This document shows, piece after piece, positions 8,101 through 19,038 of a stretch of 57,815 bases of DNA. Both the position numbers and the translations under genes were made by a program. The notes beneath the pieces are model-generated. The model made no database searches. It was not told the DNA's origin and worked only from the letters and a program-made list of their open reading frames with translations. Source of the stretch: a virus; the IMG/VR virus record IMGVR_UViG_3300022602_002355, positions 1 through 57,815 of that record. The stretch is one strand, 5' to 3'. How positions within the stretch are numbered: position 1 is the first letter of the stretch; every line of letters begins with the position of its first letter.

Positions 8101-11012
8101 ATGTTTCGTTAACAGGTAATACTAGCACAAATGTTCCTAACAAGGGATGGGTTGATGAAAAATTAAGTCTATTTGGTATCTGGGCAACAGATTGGGACGG
8201 TATAACACCTCGTCCAAATTGGGGTAAAATGCAAGGGCCGTTAGACTTAGGCATGGATCCGATTACTGGCATTAGTACAGCAACACAAGCCGCAAGCAAG
8301 CGTTATGTTGATCAACGTGCTCAATTCTCAAGACTACCCGATGTAACATTAACAAATCCTGTTAATCAAGATTTAGTAATGTTCAGCAGTACAACCGTTC
8401 CATATAACACTGCAAGTCAGTACACTGTATGGTCAACAACTACTCAGGCTGTTAACGTTTCATTAAGCACAGCAACTATTACTAACACTTCTTCTGCAAA
8501 TGGCGGTGGCAGTGATGTAGCATTTACTCGTGTAAACAATACATTGACTATCAAACTAGTAGGCGGTAATGGAGCTAATAATCCAATTACTGACTACCAC
8601 GTTAATAACAATGCGGCTATTCAACAAAGCAAGTTAGCAATGCAGGCCGCAAATACTGCTCAAGTATCTGCTCCAAGATCATTTATACAAGCTGACTTAG
8701 GTTTAGCAACATTTGATCCATCATACTTTATGGCTACCAACGGTTGGGTTACATTTGACATCGGCAATAATGTTGTGCCAAATGCTACCAATACATACAA
8801 CCTAGGTAGCAACGCAGATCGTTGGGCAACTGTGTACGGTGTAAACGCAGACTTTACTGCTGGCACTACATTCCTTAGCACAACCACAGTCAACAATACG
8901 TTAACCGTTACACTGTCTACCAATGCAACTAACACAATGACAGGTGCATTAGTAGTAACAGGTGGTGTTGGTATCGGCCGAGATTTATGGATTGGTGGAA
9001 ACTTGTATGTTAATGGTAGTCGAACTATCATTAATTCAACTGCTATTGAAACAGGCGATGCATTAATTTATTTGTCAACCGCTACTTCTTCCGCAGTTGG
9101 TGCAAACAACAGCGGTATTGCTGTTGGTCCGGTAAGTACTCCTTGGATTACTTTCGAGTATGACGGTGTAGCTAACTTTGTATCAAGCAACGGTCTTAAA
9201 ACTTCGGGTGGTGTAGATTCAACAAGCATTACTACTGGTGATTTACAGATAGGTGGCGGTGTTGGTATTGGTAAGAATACCTATATGGGTGGAAGTTTAA
9301 ATGTTGCCCATGTAACTACATCCGGTTATGTTGTTGTAACAAATGATTTAACTGTATCTGGTAATGCTACTGTAACTAATACATTGAATGTTTCAAGCAC
9401 ATTTAATGTAGGTAATAAATTTAATGTACAGGCTGTTACTGGTAACTTAACAATCAATACTAATAAATTCCAAGTTGATGCTGGTACAGGTAATGTAATT
9501 ACAGCAGGCTCTATTGGAAGTACAGGATCATTTGTTGTAGGTGCTAGTAAATTTACTGTAGATGCTACTTCAGGTAATATTGTTGCGGCAGGTACTATTA
9601 CAGGTAATCTAGTACATACCTTAAGTTTCGATGGTTATTTAGGCAGTGGTTCATTTAATAACGGCAGTTCAGTATCAATTACAACTAACCAAAGTGCTAC
9701 TGGCGGTTCAAGTAACTTAGTTTCTCGTAATGCTAGTGGTGATGTAACAATTGGTGGTAATTTAACTGCAACCAATATCTGGGGTACATTAGAAACAGCT
9801 AGTCAGCCAAATGTAACAACAATGGCAGGATTAACTTCAGCAAGTGCCTTAGCAACAGTTGGCACAATTACATCCGGTGTATGGCACGGTAGTACTATTG
9901 ATAATACATACCTAACTAATAATACAATTAGTGGTATTGCATTAGGCAGTAATTTAGATAATCTAACAGCAGGAACTGGTATTACAATTGGTGGATCCGT
10001 TAGTGGAACATATAACGGTGGAACAGCTGAGACTATTGCCACTGTTCAAGATATTAGTACCAGTGCAAGTCCAACATTTAACGCATTAACAATTGGTGTG
10101 CTGGGTTCAAGCCAAGGAATTGTATTCACTAATGGCGGAGTACTTATTCCGTACACTAGTACAAATGTACGTCAGTTGACATTTGCACCAGAATCAGCTG
10201 TAAGCAACGGTGTTGCTGGTCAAGTAGATTTTGCTGTAGAAAATTTAAGCACTGCCGCAAACGGACAGGCGTCAGTATATGTTAGAGCAGACAATTCTGG
10301 CGCTAAAATACAACTGTTGGCGGCCAATAGTAATGCATCTACTCCAGTAAATAGCATGGGTGGATTGTATGGTACTAGCCCAAATGGTATGTTCCTTTGG
10401 GAGAATAGCAGTTGTCTTATGCAGTTCTTGGCCAGCGGAACTGGCGCGGCTTCTGCTTACAATGGACGTTCACCAGACAGCGTAGCTCAGTTAACAATCA
10501 ACGGAAGTTGGGACCATGCCAATGCATATAATCAAGCAACTGTTACAATTAATGGCGGATTAGGTGTAAGTGGAAAGATATATTCTGGTTCCGATATGTA
10601 TGCTACTATATTCCACGGTACCGCTACATCAGCATATTACGCTGACTTAGCAGAAAAATATCTAGCAGATGCTGACTGTGCACCAGGGACAGTTATGTCA
10701 TTTGGTGGTGTAGCAGAAGTTACAGCATCAGTAACTTATATGGACCGAAGAGTAGCGGGTGTTGTATCTACTAATCCTGCTCACTTAATGAATGACAAAT
10801 TAGAAGGCGGTATTGCTATTGCGTTAACAGGTCGCGTGCCATGTAAGGTTGTAGGTACAATTAAGAAAGGTGATATGTTAGTAGCAAGCGGCATCAAAGG
10901 TGTTGCTACATCAGATCCCGATCCTAAACTAGGAGCCGTAATAGGTAAAGCTCTCGAAGATTACAACAGTCAATCAATCGGGGTAATTGAAGTAGTAGTA
11001 GGGAGACTATAA
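2106..11012 (+). CDS. Giant virion protein, probable tail fibre/adhesin (2,968 aa)
   Basis: This is a mosaic structural protein. The N-terminus (about residues 17-33, GTGDSIRDAFNKVNENF) is a module recalled from T4-like aquatic phage virion proteins and recurs at the start of the next gene. Residues about 264-300 (G-x-A-x-A-F-K-T-I-N-Q-A) and 534-567 (ESGEHEDQYPIRVPNNVSLK) look like a pectate-lyase-type beta-helix. Tail-fibre units of the type M-T-G...P...A-A-T-K-x-Y-V-D occur near residues 230, 1985 and 2045. GGVGIG or GGLGVSG units occur near 2285, 2385 and 2820. The last 140 residues form a domain starting YYADLAEKY that is shared with the collagen-like protein at 14326 and resembles intramolecular-chaperone ends of fibres. 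No enzyme motif was seen. It probably contacts the host surface. Confidence 0.8.
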   Translation: MAGQRTINIGNQSNDGTGDSIRDAFNKVNENFSDIYNLVGAGNGFSFLNLNEAPSYLRASNSASGQVTVLGINEFGTKILNKTMVAGTGMQLVLYDDTIIINSTSSNLSSESSPVLGGNLDGRNIYNLVNMDNNAPHHDYDAVSRKWVYDNFVNRDAETVYDTGAGSSSTIFYSSSTIRQNVSLLTTATTGTHLVNKFYADTKIGLAGTSTIDTFSGLPNPALGTMTGALLLFRDPVDTDHPSQAATKNYVDNSSFVSQVNFFVSLYGNDNRIDIPAYKKGRAWAYAFKTINQACYVAEQYLNSTQVTLGPYQKTISIYNEEEFVTLANLSTPSTSVLDASQFGITLTVGVPTALGSDAFQNGSLFPGNYIVGARSGATALIERITTGTESLGSFDYFERYDVVPVDYASSFPSDLEYQSGTTATTITYRFVTPNLIKIPSFWTDYGYTFRITSGSPDYATVSQGTVVETGYYTDVTTGYVYDTVTVDFTQGTWPTNTNNIINGNWHIYSGYGGTFDLGEELIWGQYQPREQITINIESGEHEDQYPIRVPNNVSLKGDEFRRSVVKPAKLYGSQISSISDSIFANTKFYRDTQVDGIIPVQLNTSTNYAQLLTDPISNATTATYAVPSAVVNSTQTNSTVFSVYEVGTNAEVYPPASWVGQVFQGGGGQGEITSVIGNTFAVNLAQNAEYVNELTVASGTQLFANGHYGTNNWYAVYEPINYGFHYLRDSSRYLDVLTTTTNNGGFLNAAAVLAENKKFIQTEVTDWFATNFSYSTATQELCYRDAGTIVDGLVSDLTTGGWWRTVNNGDSIVNYVTSLTTACVDTIYQIGVIAQYVLQNTTSTIYNSPRDFSSSITYNEKSYQVNVSTATALAVEVGWTIIDPTIPAGFSTITAVNTFTGVLTTDVEMIITPRLTLTSTATFVAQTLDGAYTSESGSYLALADLVQACARIVANDPAFNPPLYNDQMDVFLMNDSTMIRYLSCQGHGGFMKVLDPAGQILAKSPYTQTASSFSKSYNRHVFSGGMFVDGFTGNVTATPDPSQGSYAQLDSNNLPTKIAVYGLGRPDVYNTSTYVRPQTPCFFVNNGITYDVDFISEFDPVANYGVLNLNPDAAGGVKSFTFSAGSISGFAANTTTTLTFSSPQAPGGLAAYGTVTTNGTGVVTNVTVTFPGVGYESVPTFTIGGAFLGFSYNAGTGAISGYNIILPGTGYKVGTPVNFNTPQGGTAAAATVSSVNSSGGITGLTFSTHGTLYNSSNAPATYTFGTINYNNVTILTEVGYLGTLPTEITLVTAGNRSMLANDFTQLNDLGYGIFATNGGFIENVSMFSYYCHTSYYALNGAQLRTITGSSAYGDWGLVAEGSNPQEVPISVINKNPMVVEGTIVNTGNYITLAGASTIYVNCPAGYIPQLQSYVDILQDGYVYTYTVKSATSVADGSYSNLYSLAISYGAAGTGLADVAPLDGQGVTLRIGYDQELIGLQSSVISRPSTAMIFNENPNQVYKILSYTDEGNDTVIAEGNVAYDYIVLNPYTNIAGLGQQGIGNISWADKRYVGPSNTLPVGIINSGTGYASLGTYHVTFPTPPTITAQSNGVNGTNTAPVSVINITGASGTIHPGMIFTTTSLTAVIPANTYVSWANSTGSNVTTVRLNNNVYGLANSDHIGFVGVAATGTAHVSAINTIDYIQLTNHGAGYPNNVLYQTGTIDSPGGGGTQATVIGSVQGIIGSDSIKIAPLGSLDQARITTGLSASTPYYYYFGYLGKTYRITGYTPPSITGDASFGEIQFVLDSDGVSGLQDEIILPNAVIGIGGSNAGLQAGIGAGQTGNITVKISTLRATAHDMVDVGTGGYATSKIPNDLYGPPLQGPFQSQEVNMIGKGVVYYVTTDQDGNFRVGEYFNVDQGHGTVTISAPIGLSNVDSITFKRGDTTVNRFSTDGTMAANATTKVPVEQAIVTFVNKRLGLDQTGAVYQQSLLGPGFLDRTGLLPMTGNINMNSEAIINVSLTGNTSTNVPNKGWVDEKLSLFGIWATDWDGITPRPNWGKMQGPLDLGMDPITGISTATQAASKRYVDQRAQFSRLPDVTLTNPVNQDLVMFSSTTVPYNTASQYTVWSTTTQAVNVSLSTATITNTSSANGGGSDVAFTRVNNTLTIKLVGGNGANNPITDYHVNNNAAIQQSKLAMQAANTAQVSAPRSFIQADLGLATFDPSYFMATNGWVTFDIGNNVVPNATNTYNLGSNADRWATVYGVNADFTAGTTFLSTTTVNNTLTVTLSTNATNTMTGALVVTGGVGIGRDLWIGGNLYVNGSRTIINSTAIETGDALIYLSTATSSAVGANNSGIAVGPVSTPWITFEYDGVANFVSSNGLKTSGGVDSTSITTGDLQIGGGVGIGKNTYMGGSLNVAHVTTSGYVVVTNDLTVSGNATVTNTLNVSSTFNVGNKFNVQAVTGNLTINTNKFQVDAGTGNVITAGSIGSTGSFVVGASKFTVDATSGNIVAAGTITGNLVHTLSFDGYLGSGSFNNGSSVSITTNQSATGGSSNLVSRNASGDVTIGGNLTATNIWGTLETASQPNVTTMAGLTSASALATVGTITSGVWHGSTIDNTYLTNNTISGIALGSNLDNLTAGTGITIGGSVSGTYNGGTAETIATVQDISTSASPTFNALTIGVLGSSQGIVFTNGGVLIPYTSTNVRQLTFAPESAVSNGVAGQVDFAVENLSTAANGQASVYVRADNSGAKIQLLAANSNASTPVNSMGGLYGTSPNGMFLWENSSCLMQFLASGTGAASAYNGRSPDSVAQLTINGSWDHANAYNQATVTINGGLGVSGKIYSGSDMYATIFHGTATSAYYADLAEKYLADADCAPGTVMSFGGVAEVTASVTYMDRRVAGVVSTNPAHLMNDKLEGGIAIALTGRVPCKVVGTIKKGDMLVASGIKGVATSDPDPKLGAVIGKALEDYNSQSIGVIEVVVGRL

Positions 11013-11668
11013 TGACATATCAATGGACAACAGCGACGAACTTAATCAACTTAGGTTCGTCACCTAACTCAGGCGACGGCGATAGCATTCGTGTTGCATT
11101 TGCTAAAGTTAACAACACATTTTTAGGATTGTTTACTGCAACTGCTACTGTTCTTCCAGCAACAAATAGTGTTGCAGGTGTTGTTATACCTGGAACAGGA
11201 TTATCAGTAGCACCTGATGGTACTTTATCGGTTACAGGTGCCGCTACTACTTCGACTGTTAATATCATCGACAATGCAGGTAGTGAGGCAATTGATATTC
11301 GAGCATATAGTGGAAGTTTTACATTACCGTCAAACACATCGACATTTGTATCACTTTTTACATTTAGTAACGTAGTTTATAGAGGAGCCGAAGTAGATAT
11401 TATAGCAAATAATACTACAGACAATACATTAGATTCTGCAACCAGTTACATGATAACTTACTTTAATGGGCATGCTACTACAGTGGGCATGAGTCCTACT
11501 TCTGTAAATACATCAGGTGCAGTAACAACCGCTATTTGGGAAATAGGCACTGCTACAGTTAATACAGCAACTAATGGAGTCAGTGTTAACTTGTACAATG
11601 TTAGCGGTTCAACTGCTACTAACCATGTGTACACTTGGCGAGCAAAAGTAACATTATTTAGATTGTAA
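11012..11668 (+). CDS. Virion structural protein, paralogue of giant-protein N-terminus
   Basis: This 218-residue protein overlaps the previous stop by one base (TAATG). Its first 40 residues (NLGSSPNSGDGDSIRVAFAK) repeat the N-terminal module of the 2,968-residue protein, including the D-G-D-S-I-R-x-A-F-x-K-V-N core, which may be a shared attachment piece. The rest is Thr/Ser/Asn-rich beta-type sequence typical of phage surface proteins. It has no signal peptide or catalytic motif. The exact place in the virion is unknown. Confidence 0.65.
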   Translation: MTYQWTTATNLINLGSSPNSGDGDSIRVAFAKVNNTFLGLFTATATVLPATNSVAGVVIPGTGLSVAPDGTLSVTGAATTSTVNIIDNAGSEAIDIRAYSGSFTLPSNTSTFVSLFTFSNVVYRGAEVDIIANNTTDNTLDSATSYMITYFNGHATTVGMSPTSVNTSGAVTTAIWEIGTATVNTATNGVSVNLYNVSGSTATNHVYTWRAKVTLFRL

Positions 11669-11671
11669 AAT

Positions 11672-14329
11672 ATGAGCGCACCAATTTGGTATACACCTTC
11701 TGGGTTTTTAGGAACAGCTACAGAACGAACAGCACAATCAATTCCGATTGTAGTTCAAGACTTTGGCCAAGCTGTTAACTTTTCTGTTATATCAGGAAAT
11801 TTACCTTCTGGACTAGTGTTAGATAAAGCTACTACGTCAACTAATATAATAGTTCCTAATCCAGACACAGGTGCTCTTACGACTGTGTCAGGTACAGTTT
11901 GTTTTATTGTAGGTGACCCTACAAGTGTTCCTAGCGTAATTAATTCTAAATTTGTTATTAGAGCATCTAATTCAGATGGCATCGCAGACGCCACATTCAA
12001 CATAGATGTGTTAGGTGAAGTTGCACCTGAGTGGGTAACAGATGGCGGAATGTTACCGATAGGTACTACTGGAGAATTATTTACAGTTAATCAAGAGCAG
12101 GTAAATTATCAATTAGTAGCAGAAGCAAATGTTTTAGAAAAAGGCCAACAATTAATTTATTTTATTGCAGATGGCGATGGTCAATTACCTCCCGGATTAG
12201 TATTAAGTGAGTCTGGTATTATTTCAGGTGTTGTTACAGAAGATTTAACTATCCCAACTTCGTCTTATCTAGCAGGGTACGACACATCTTATTACGATGC
12301 ATATCCATATGATGTAGTGTCTAAAGTAGGTGACCTAAGTACTGCTCCTAAATTTTATACAAAGATCTATCAATTTTATGTAACAGCTAGCGATGGTTTT
12401 AATAGTTCTAGAAGATTGTTTTCTATTCAATTATTTGATTCTAACAGCCTACGTGCTGATACTTCATACATTTCTGCCGATTCGGGATTCTTTGCAAGCG
12501 ATGGTTACTTGTTTGCACCTAACTGGTTGAGTCCAGTTAACTTAGGAACTAGACGTGCTGGTAATTATCAAATAATTGAAATTGGGACCTATGATCCATT
12601 CCCAAGTACAGGTCCTGTAACATTTGATTGGACTAGTGTAAGCGTTAATCCACAGATACGAGGAGTTGCTAATGGTGCAATAGATCCTAATACAGGTAGA
12701 CAGACACAAAATTTAGTCGGTGCTAGTATATTGTATCTAGAGAACATTACTACATTACCTAGTACGGGTCAATATTTTAGATTAGATTCATATGTGGCGG
12801 GTGCAGATTCAACTGAATACGAAATTGTATCAGTAACTGATACTGGCAATGGTACATGCTATCTAACATTCCAATATAACCCTGTGTTGTCAAATGGTGT
12901 AGTTATATACTCAACTTCATTAAAAACAACAATTCCAGATCAAACTAATTTGTACTTTGGTTCATTATCTAAACATCCAGATGGATTTAGTTTAGATTCT
13001 GCATCAGGCGACCTATATGGTCAAATTCCATATCTACCATCCTATAGTCTAACATATCAGTTTACAGTTAGAATGACTAAAACTGATGCGGTAACAGGAA
13101 ACGTTGTTAAGAGTGATAGGGTATTCTTAATGACTCTTAAAGGTAATATTGATAGTACAATGCAATGGATTACCGGAGATAGTCCAGGTGCCCTAAAGCC
13201 AGGATACACAAGTGAACTGTATATTCAAGCAGAGCATACCAATGCCACCGATGTTGCTGTACAATATACACTAGTGGGCGGAGAACTTCCTACCGGTTTA
13301 GAACTAATGCGTGATGGTACCATTGTAGGTACTGTTCCATATAACGGATTAACCTATGTCGATTATACCAGTACAACTCCATTTACAATTGATGGTGGTG
13401 CAACAACTATCGATAGACATGCTAGTTTCACTGTTACAGCTAACGATGTATATAGACTAAGTTCATTAACAAAAACTTTTTATATAGATTTACAAGATCA
13501 AGATTTTGGTAATACACAATTTAGTAATATCTATGTAAGACCGTTCCTTGCTAAGTCTGTAAGACAATCGTACAGAGATTTTGTGTTAAGCAAAACAACA
13601 TTTGATCCTACCACTATATATCGTCCTAGTGATCCCAAGTTTGGTATACAAAATCAAATTGCAATGACAATTGAGTTTGGTATACAAAGATTACAACTTG
13701 CAGATTATGTAGCGTGTCTACAAGAATATTTTTATAATAAACGTTTCTATTTTGGCGATGTTAAATCTGTAATGGCACAAGATGAGAATGGTAAGAATGT
13801 ATATGAATTAGTCTATGTAGATATTATCGATTCTGCACAGAATTCAGCAGGCGCAAGTCCTAATGATGTTACTGTTTTAGTAAATCAACAATTACAAGAC
13901 GTATATGTTAACAGTTTAGATAACTGGCAAGGAAGATTAGAAGGTGTTACTATTAATGGCGATACTATTCTCACTGACGAATATCTAAGACCTAGATATA
14001 TGCGCACACTTCAAGCAAATGGCCAGCCATTAGGATTTATTAAGGCAGTGCCAATTTGTTATGTTAAACCTGGCTACGGTGCAAGTACCGTAGAGAAAAT
14101 AAACTTAACAGGTTTTGATTTTAAATTAATTGACTTTGAAGTTGATAGATTAATCATAGATCAAACCATAGATTATACCAGTGATAAATATCTCAAGTTC
14201 CCAGCTACTGGAGAAACTTTCATTCCAGACGGTACTCAACCACTGGATCCGTTGGCTGGTCCAGACGGTATTATATTGGAAGCAGAAGACGGAACCGATC
14301 TATTCACACAAGGCGATATAGTTAAATGA
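11672..14329 (+). CDS. Virion protein with putative Ig-like (He_PIG-type) domains
   Basis: This 885-residue protein has at least three units of the putative-Ig type. In each, a stretch like [29 protein letters not shown] or [18 protein letters not shown] describes the L-P-x-G-L-x-L...G-x-I-x-G-x strand pair typical of He_PIG domains. The units lie roughly at residues 25-110, 125-250 and 500-620. The C-terminal third (from about residue 640, [16 protein letters not shown]) is a different region with [20 protein letters not shown] that I recall from T4-like aquatic phage virion proteins. It overlaps the next gene by ATGA. The probable role is host-surface or capsule binding on the tail. Confidence 0.65.
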   Translation: MSAPIWYTPSGFLGTATERTAQSIPIVVQDFGQAVNFSVISGNLPSGLVLDKATTSTNIIVPNPDTGALTTVSGTVCFIVGDPTSVPSVINSKFVIRASNSDGIADATFNIDVLGEVAPEWVTDGGMLPIGTTGELFTVNQEQVNYQLVAEANVLEKGQQLIYFIADGDGQLPPGLVLSESGIISGVVTEDLTIPTSSYLAGYDTSYYDAYPYDVVSKVGDLSTAPKFYTKIYQFYVTASDGFNSSRRLFSIQLFDSNSLRADTSYISADSGFFASDGYLFAPNWLSPVNLGTRRAGNYQIIEIGTYDPFPSTGPVTFDWTSVSVNPQIRGVANGAIDPNTGRQTQNLVGASILYLENITTLPSTGQYFRLDSYVAGADSTEYEIVSVTDTGNGTCYLTFQYNPVLSNGVVIYSTSLKTTIPDQTNLYFGSLSKHPDGFSLDSASGDLYGQIPYLPSYSLTYQFTVRMTKTDAVTGNVVKSDRVFLMTLKGNIDSTMQWITGDSPGALKPGYTSELYIQAEHTNATDVAVQYTLVGGELPTGLELMRDGTIVGTVPYNGLTYVDYTSTTPFTIDGGATTIDRHASFTVTANDVYRLSSLTKTFYIDLQDQDFGNTQFSNIYVRPFLAKSVRQSYRDFVLSKTTFDPTTIYRPSDPKFGIQNQIAMTIEFGIQRLQLADYVACLQEYFYNKRFYFGDVKSVMAQDENGKNVYELVYVDIIDSAQNSAGASPNDVTVLVNQQLQDVYVNSLDNWQGRLEGVTINGDTILTDEYLRPRYMRTLQANGQPLGFIKAVPICYVKPGYGASTVEKINLTGFDFKLIDFEVDRLIIDQTIDYTSDKYLKFPATGETFIPDGTQPLDPLAGPDGIILEAEDGTDLFTQGDIVK

Positions 14330-17300
14330 GTACAATTAGTAATCTACCGATAATTTCAACAATAACTAACACCGTTATCATTCCGGTAGTAGACACTTAT
14401 TCGCCAATTGAACAAACTAAACAGGCTACAGTAGGACAAATACAAGCATTTATTAGTAAGAGTATTTCACAAGGTGCAACAGGTTTGCAAGGAACAACAG
14501 GTGCCACAGGAGCAACAGGTGCAGGTGCTACTGGCGCTACTGGAGCAACAGGTGCTACAGGACCAAATGGTCCAATTGGTAGTACAGGTGCTACAGGACA
14601 AGGAGCAACAGGTGCTACAGGACCTACAAGTACAGTTCCTGGTCCAAGTGGTGCTACTGGTGCTACTGGAGAAGGCGCCACTGGTGCTACTGGTCTAAGA
14701 GGATTACAAGGTTATGTAGGAGCAACTGGTGTTCAGGGTGCTACTGGGGCAGGTGCTACAGGTGCTACAGGTATCGGTAGTACAGGTGCAACCGGTAGTC
14801 AAGGTGCTACAGGTCCAGCGGGTGCTACTGGTGCAGGTGCAACAGGCGCTACAGGTATTGGTAGCACAGGTGCTACTGGTGTACAAGGAAATGTTGGAGC
14901 CACAGGTGCAACCGGTGGTGTTGGTGCTACTGGAGTAGCAGGCCAAGGCGGCACTGGAGCAACAGGCGCTACAGGTGCAACAGGCCCACAAGGAAATGTA
15001 GGTCCTGTCGGAGCTACAGGTAGTACAGGTGCTACTGGTATACAAGGAACAACGGGTGCTACTGGTGTAGGATTTAAAATTAACGCATATGGCAATTATC
15101 CTAGTCCAGATGATAGAACACAATATAATAATTCAGGAACTGGGTTTGTATTTTTAGCAACCAATACAAACTTTTTATATATTTTACAATCAACTTCAAC
15201 ATGGGGACCTCCTGTGTTGTTTGGTGCAATTGGTAGTACAGGTGCCACTGGATATAACGGTGCTACAGGTGCAAGTGGTACAGGGTATCTATGGACAACA
15301 TACGATGCAGGTGGGGTAACACCATTTGACGGAGAAACTTCCACCCTTACTATTAACAATTACAATACATCTACGTTTGGTTATCAAACAGGTTCACGAG
15401 TACGTGCAAGTGTTCAAGCAGATTACACACAATGGTTTGAAGGACAGATTGATCTAGTAGATTACGTACACGGAATTATACAAGTACAAGTAGATAGAAT
15501 TGCAGGAGTTGCAAGTACAACAAGTTACAATTTATCAATTTCAGGAGAAATTGGTAGCACTGGATTTGAAGGTAATCAAGGAAGTACCGGAGCCACAGGT
15601 AGTGGTGCTACCGGAGCCACAGGGGCTACTGGCGCAACTGGTGCCACAGGACCATTAGGTCCAATCGGTGCTACAGGCGCATCAGGTGCTACAGGTAGTA
15701 TCGGTGCTACAGGTAGTACAGGTGCTACAGGACCACAAGGAGCGACAGGATTAGGAGCGACAGGTGCCACAGGTATGTTCGGTGCTACAGGTGCTACTGG
15801 TCAATATGGTAGTACAGGTGCTACCGGTCCATTAGGAGGAACAGGTGCTACCGGAGCTACTGGTGTACAAGGTGCTACCGGTTATCAAGGAAGTACGGGT
15901 GCGCAAGGAAGTACTGGCGCTACAGGAATCGGAGCAAGTGGTGCTACTGGAGCAACAGGAGCAACAGGAGTACAAGGTGCTACAGGACCTAATGGTGCTA
16001 CTGGTGCCACTGGCCAAGGTTTTCCTGGTGCTACAGGTGCCACTGGCGGTCCTGGTTCCACAGGTGCTACTGGGTTTGGTGCTACTGGTGCTACTGGTCT
16101 TAATGGACAGAACGGCGGACCTGGTGCTACTGGTGCTACTGGCTCGGGTGCTACTGGTGCTACTGGTGCAAGCGGATTTGCAGGAACTAGTGTTATAATT
16201 ATAGGCAGTGTTTCTACTAGTACTGATTTACCATATCCATATACAGGTGCTACTGGTAATTCTTATATTAACCAAGGCGATGGAAATCTTTACGAATGGT
16301 TAGGAACATGGACTAACGTAGGTACTATTGTTGGTGTAGGTGCTACAGGTGCTGTTGGACAAACAGGTGCTACTGGTTTAGGTACTACCGGCGCTACTGG
16401 TGCTTTTGGTTCTACTGGTGCTACTGGTCAGCAAGGTGCTACTGGAAATGCAGGGGATGTAGGAGCATCAGGCCCTACAGGTGCTACTGGTGCTACAGGT
16501 GTAGGTGCTACTGGCGCTTCTGGTTTACCTGGTGCTACAGGTAGTGGTGCTACTGGCGCTACAGGACCATACGGCGCTTCTGGCGCTACTGGGCCATTAG
16601 GTTCTACAGGTGCTACTGGATTAGGTGCTACAGGTGCCACTGGCCCGCAAGGTGCCACTGGACAAACTGGTCCATCAGTTATATCAACTACGGCAAATGC
16701 ATTATATGTATTTGATTTAAATTCTGGTTCGTATGTAGGCGGATCCGTTGGTAATAATGCATCTTCAATTGTTGCTAGAGATTCAACTGGTACTATTAAC
16801 GCTACTACAATTAATGCTACCACGGTTAATGCTACAACATATAACGGAACAGTAGGACAAGCAAATAATCTGTATGTAACCGACGGAGGTTATTATCAGG
16901 TCGGTGAAATCAGCGGACTTTACAATTCATTAATTAATCAATTTACCACAGGAACTATAGTTGCAAGAGACGGTAACGGAACGATCTACAGTAACGGAAT
17001 GGTTATTGCAGACGGGAATGATCTTATTTGGGTAACCGGTGGAGCATCTAATTACGAAACACTAGGTTCTAGTATTTCTGTAAATAGAATTCAAGCAAAT
17101 AGCGGTTTTGGAATGTCATTAGTCAGCGACGGTGGTGGTTTTAAATTATACACCGGCGGAGTTGAATCAGTGGTTATTAGTACCGGAACTGTAACTGCTA
17201 AAGTGTTTACTGCTAACATATTTGCTGGTACTGCTACCAGTGCTTATTATGCTGACTTGGCAGAAATTTATGCAACAGATCAAGTATATCCAGCAGGCAC

Positions 17301-17591
17301 AGTAGTTCGAGTAGGCGGAAGTGCCGAAGTTACTGCTATTACTACAAGCGAATGTTATGTACTAGGTGCAATTAGTACCAATCCTGCTTATCTAATGAAT
17401 AGAGATGCTCCAGGTCAACCTGTTGCACTAACTGGTCGAGTGCCTATGTTATTAGCAGGACCAGTTAAGAAAGGCGATCCAATTTGGCCATATGCAAATG
17501 GTGCTGGTTGGAATCAAGACAACGGTAAACAGCCATTTGCGTTTGCCCTAGAGGACGGTGGTCCTGGACTAGTGGAGTGTGTAATTAAATA

Positions 17592-17592
<1 letters not shown>
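14326..17592 (+). CDS. Collagen-like tail-fibre protein with C-terminal YADLAE domain
   Basis: This 1,088-residue protein starts with a 47-residue module ([12 protein letters not shown]...) that is paralogous to the start of the next gene. Three long blocks of Gly-x-y triplets follow, dominated by Gly-Ala-Thr, separated by two beta-type inserts near residues 247-410 and 625-670. The sequence ends with a domain beginning [19 protein letters not shown] that is shared with the end of the 2,968-residue protein. Collagen triplets in phage fibres form trimeric triple helices; Thr in the y position is unusual and could replace hydroxyproline-type stabilisation. It overlaps its neighbours by 4 bases and 1 base. 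The role is inferred as a fibre or adhesin. Confidence 0.75.
14476..15071 (+). repeat. Gly-Ala-Thr triplet block 1 (DNA unit GGTGCTACAGG-like)
   Basis: Nine-base units encoding Gly-x-y, mostly GGT-GCT-ACA or ACT, run without a break except for inserts such as Gly-Pro-Asn and Gly-Leu-Gln. Synonymous third bases vary, which keeps the DNA repeats imperfect. It is a coding repeat, not a CRISPR or satellite. Confidence 0.85.
15553..16190 (+). repeat. Gly-Ala-Thr triplet block 2
   Basis: Second collagen-like block of the same protein. It begins after a beta-type insert at [11 protein letters not shown] and runs to the GASGFAGTS boundary. The nine-base coding units are as in block 1, with scattered Gly-Pro-x, Gly-x-Gln and Gly-Ser-Thr triplets. 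Confidence 0.85.
16338..16671 (+). repeat. Gly-Ala-Thr triplet block 3
   Basis: Third and shortest block. It follows a short insert ([16 protein letters not shown]) and precedes the [13 protein letters not shown] transition into the C-terminal region. Confidence 0.8.
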
Positions 17593-19037
<1,445 letters not shown>

Positions 19038-19038
19038 C

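Noticed and set aside
8660-9031. Minus-strand frames inside the giant virion gene (also at 3411, 5022, 5417, 8009 and 9803)
   Set aside because: They lie antisense to a single intact 2,968-codon frame, have no ribosome sites and show no recognisable protein patterns.
14476-15071. Regular 9-base repeats as a possible CRISPR or satellite array
   Set aside because: The units are codon triplets for Gly-x-y with no unique spacers, inside one long gene.
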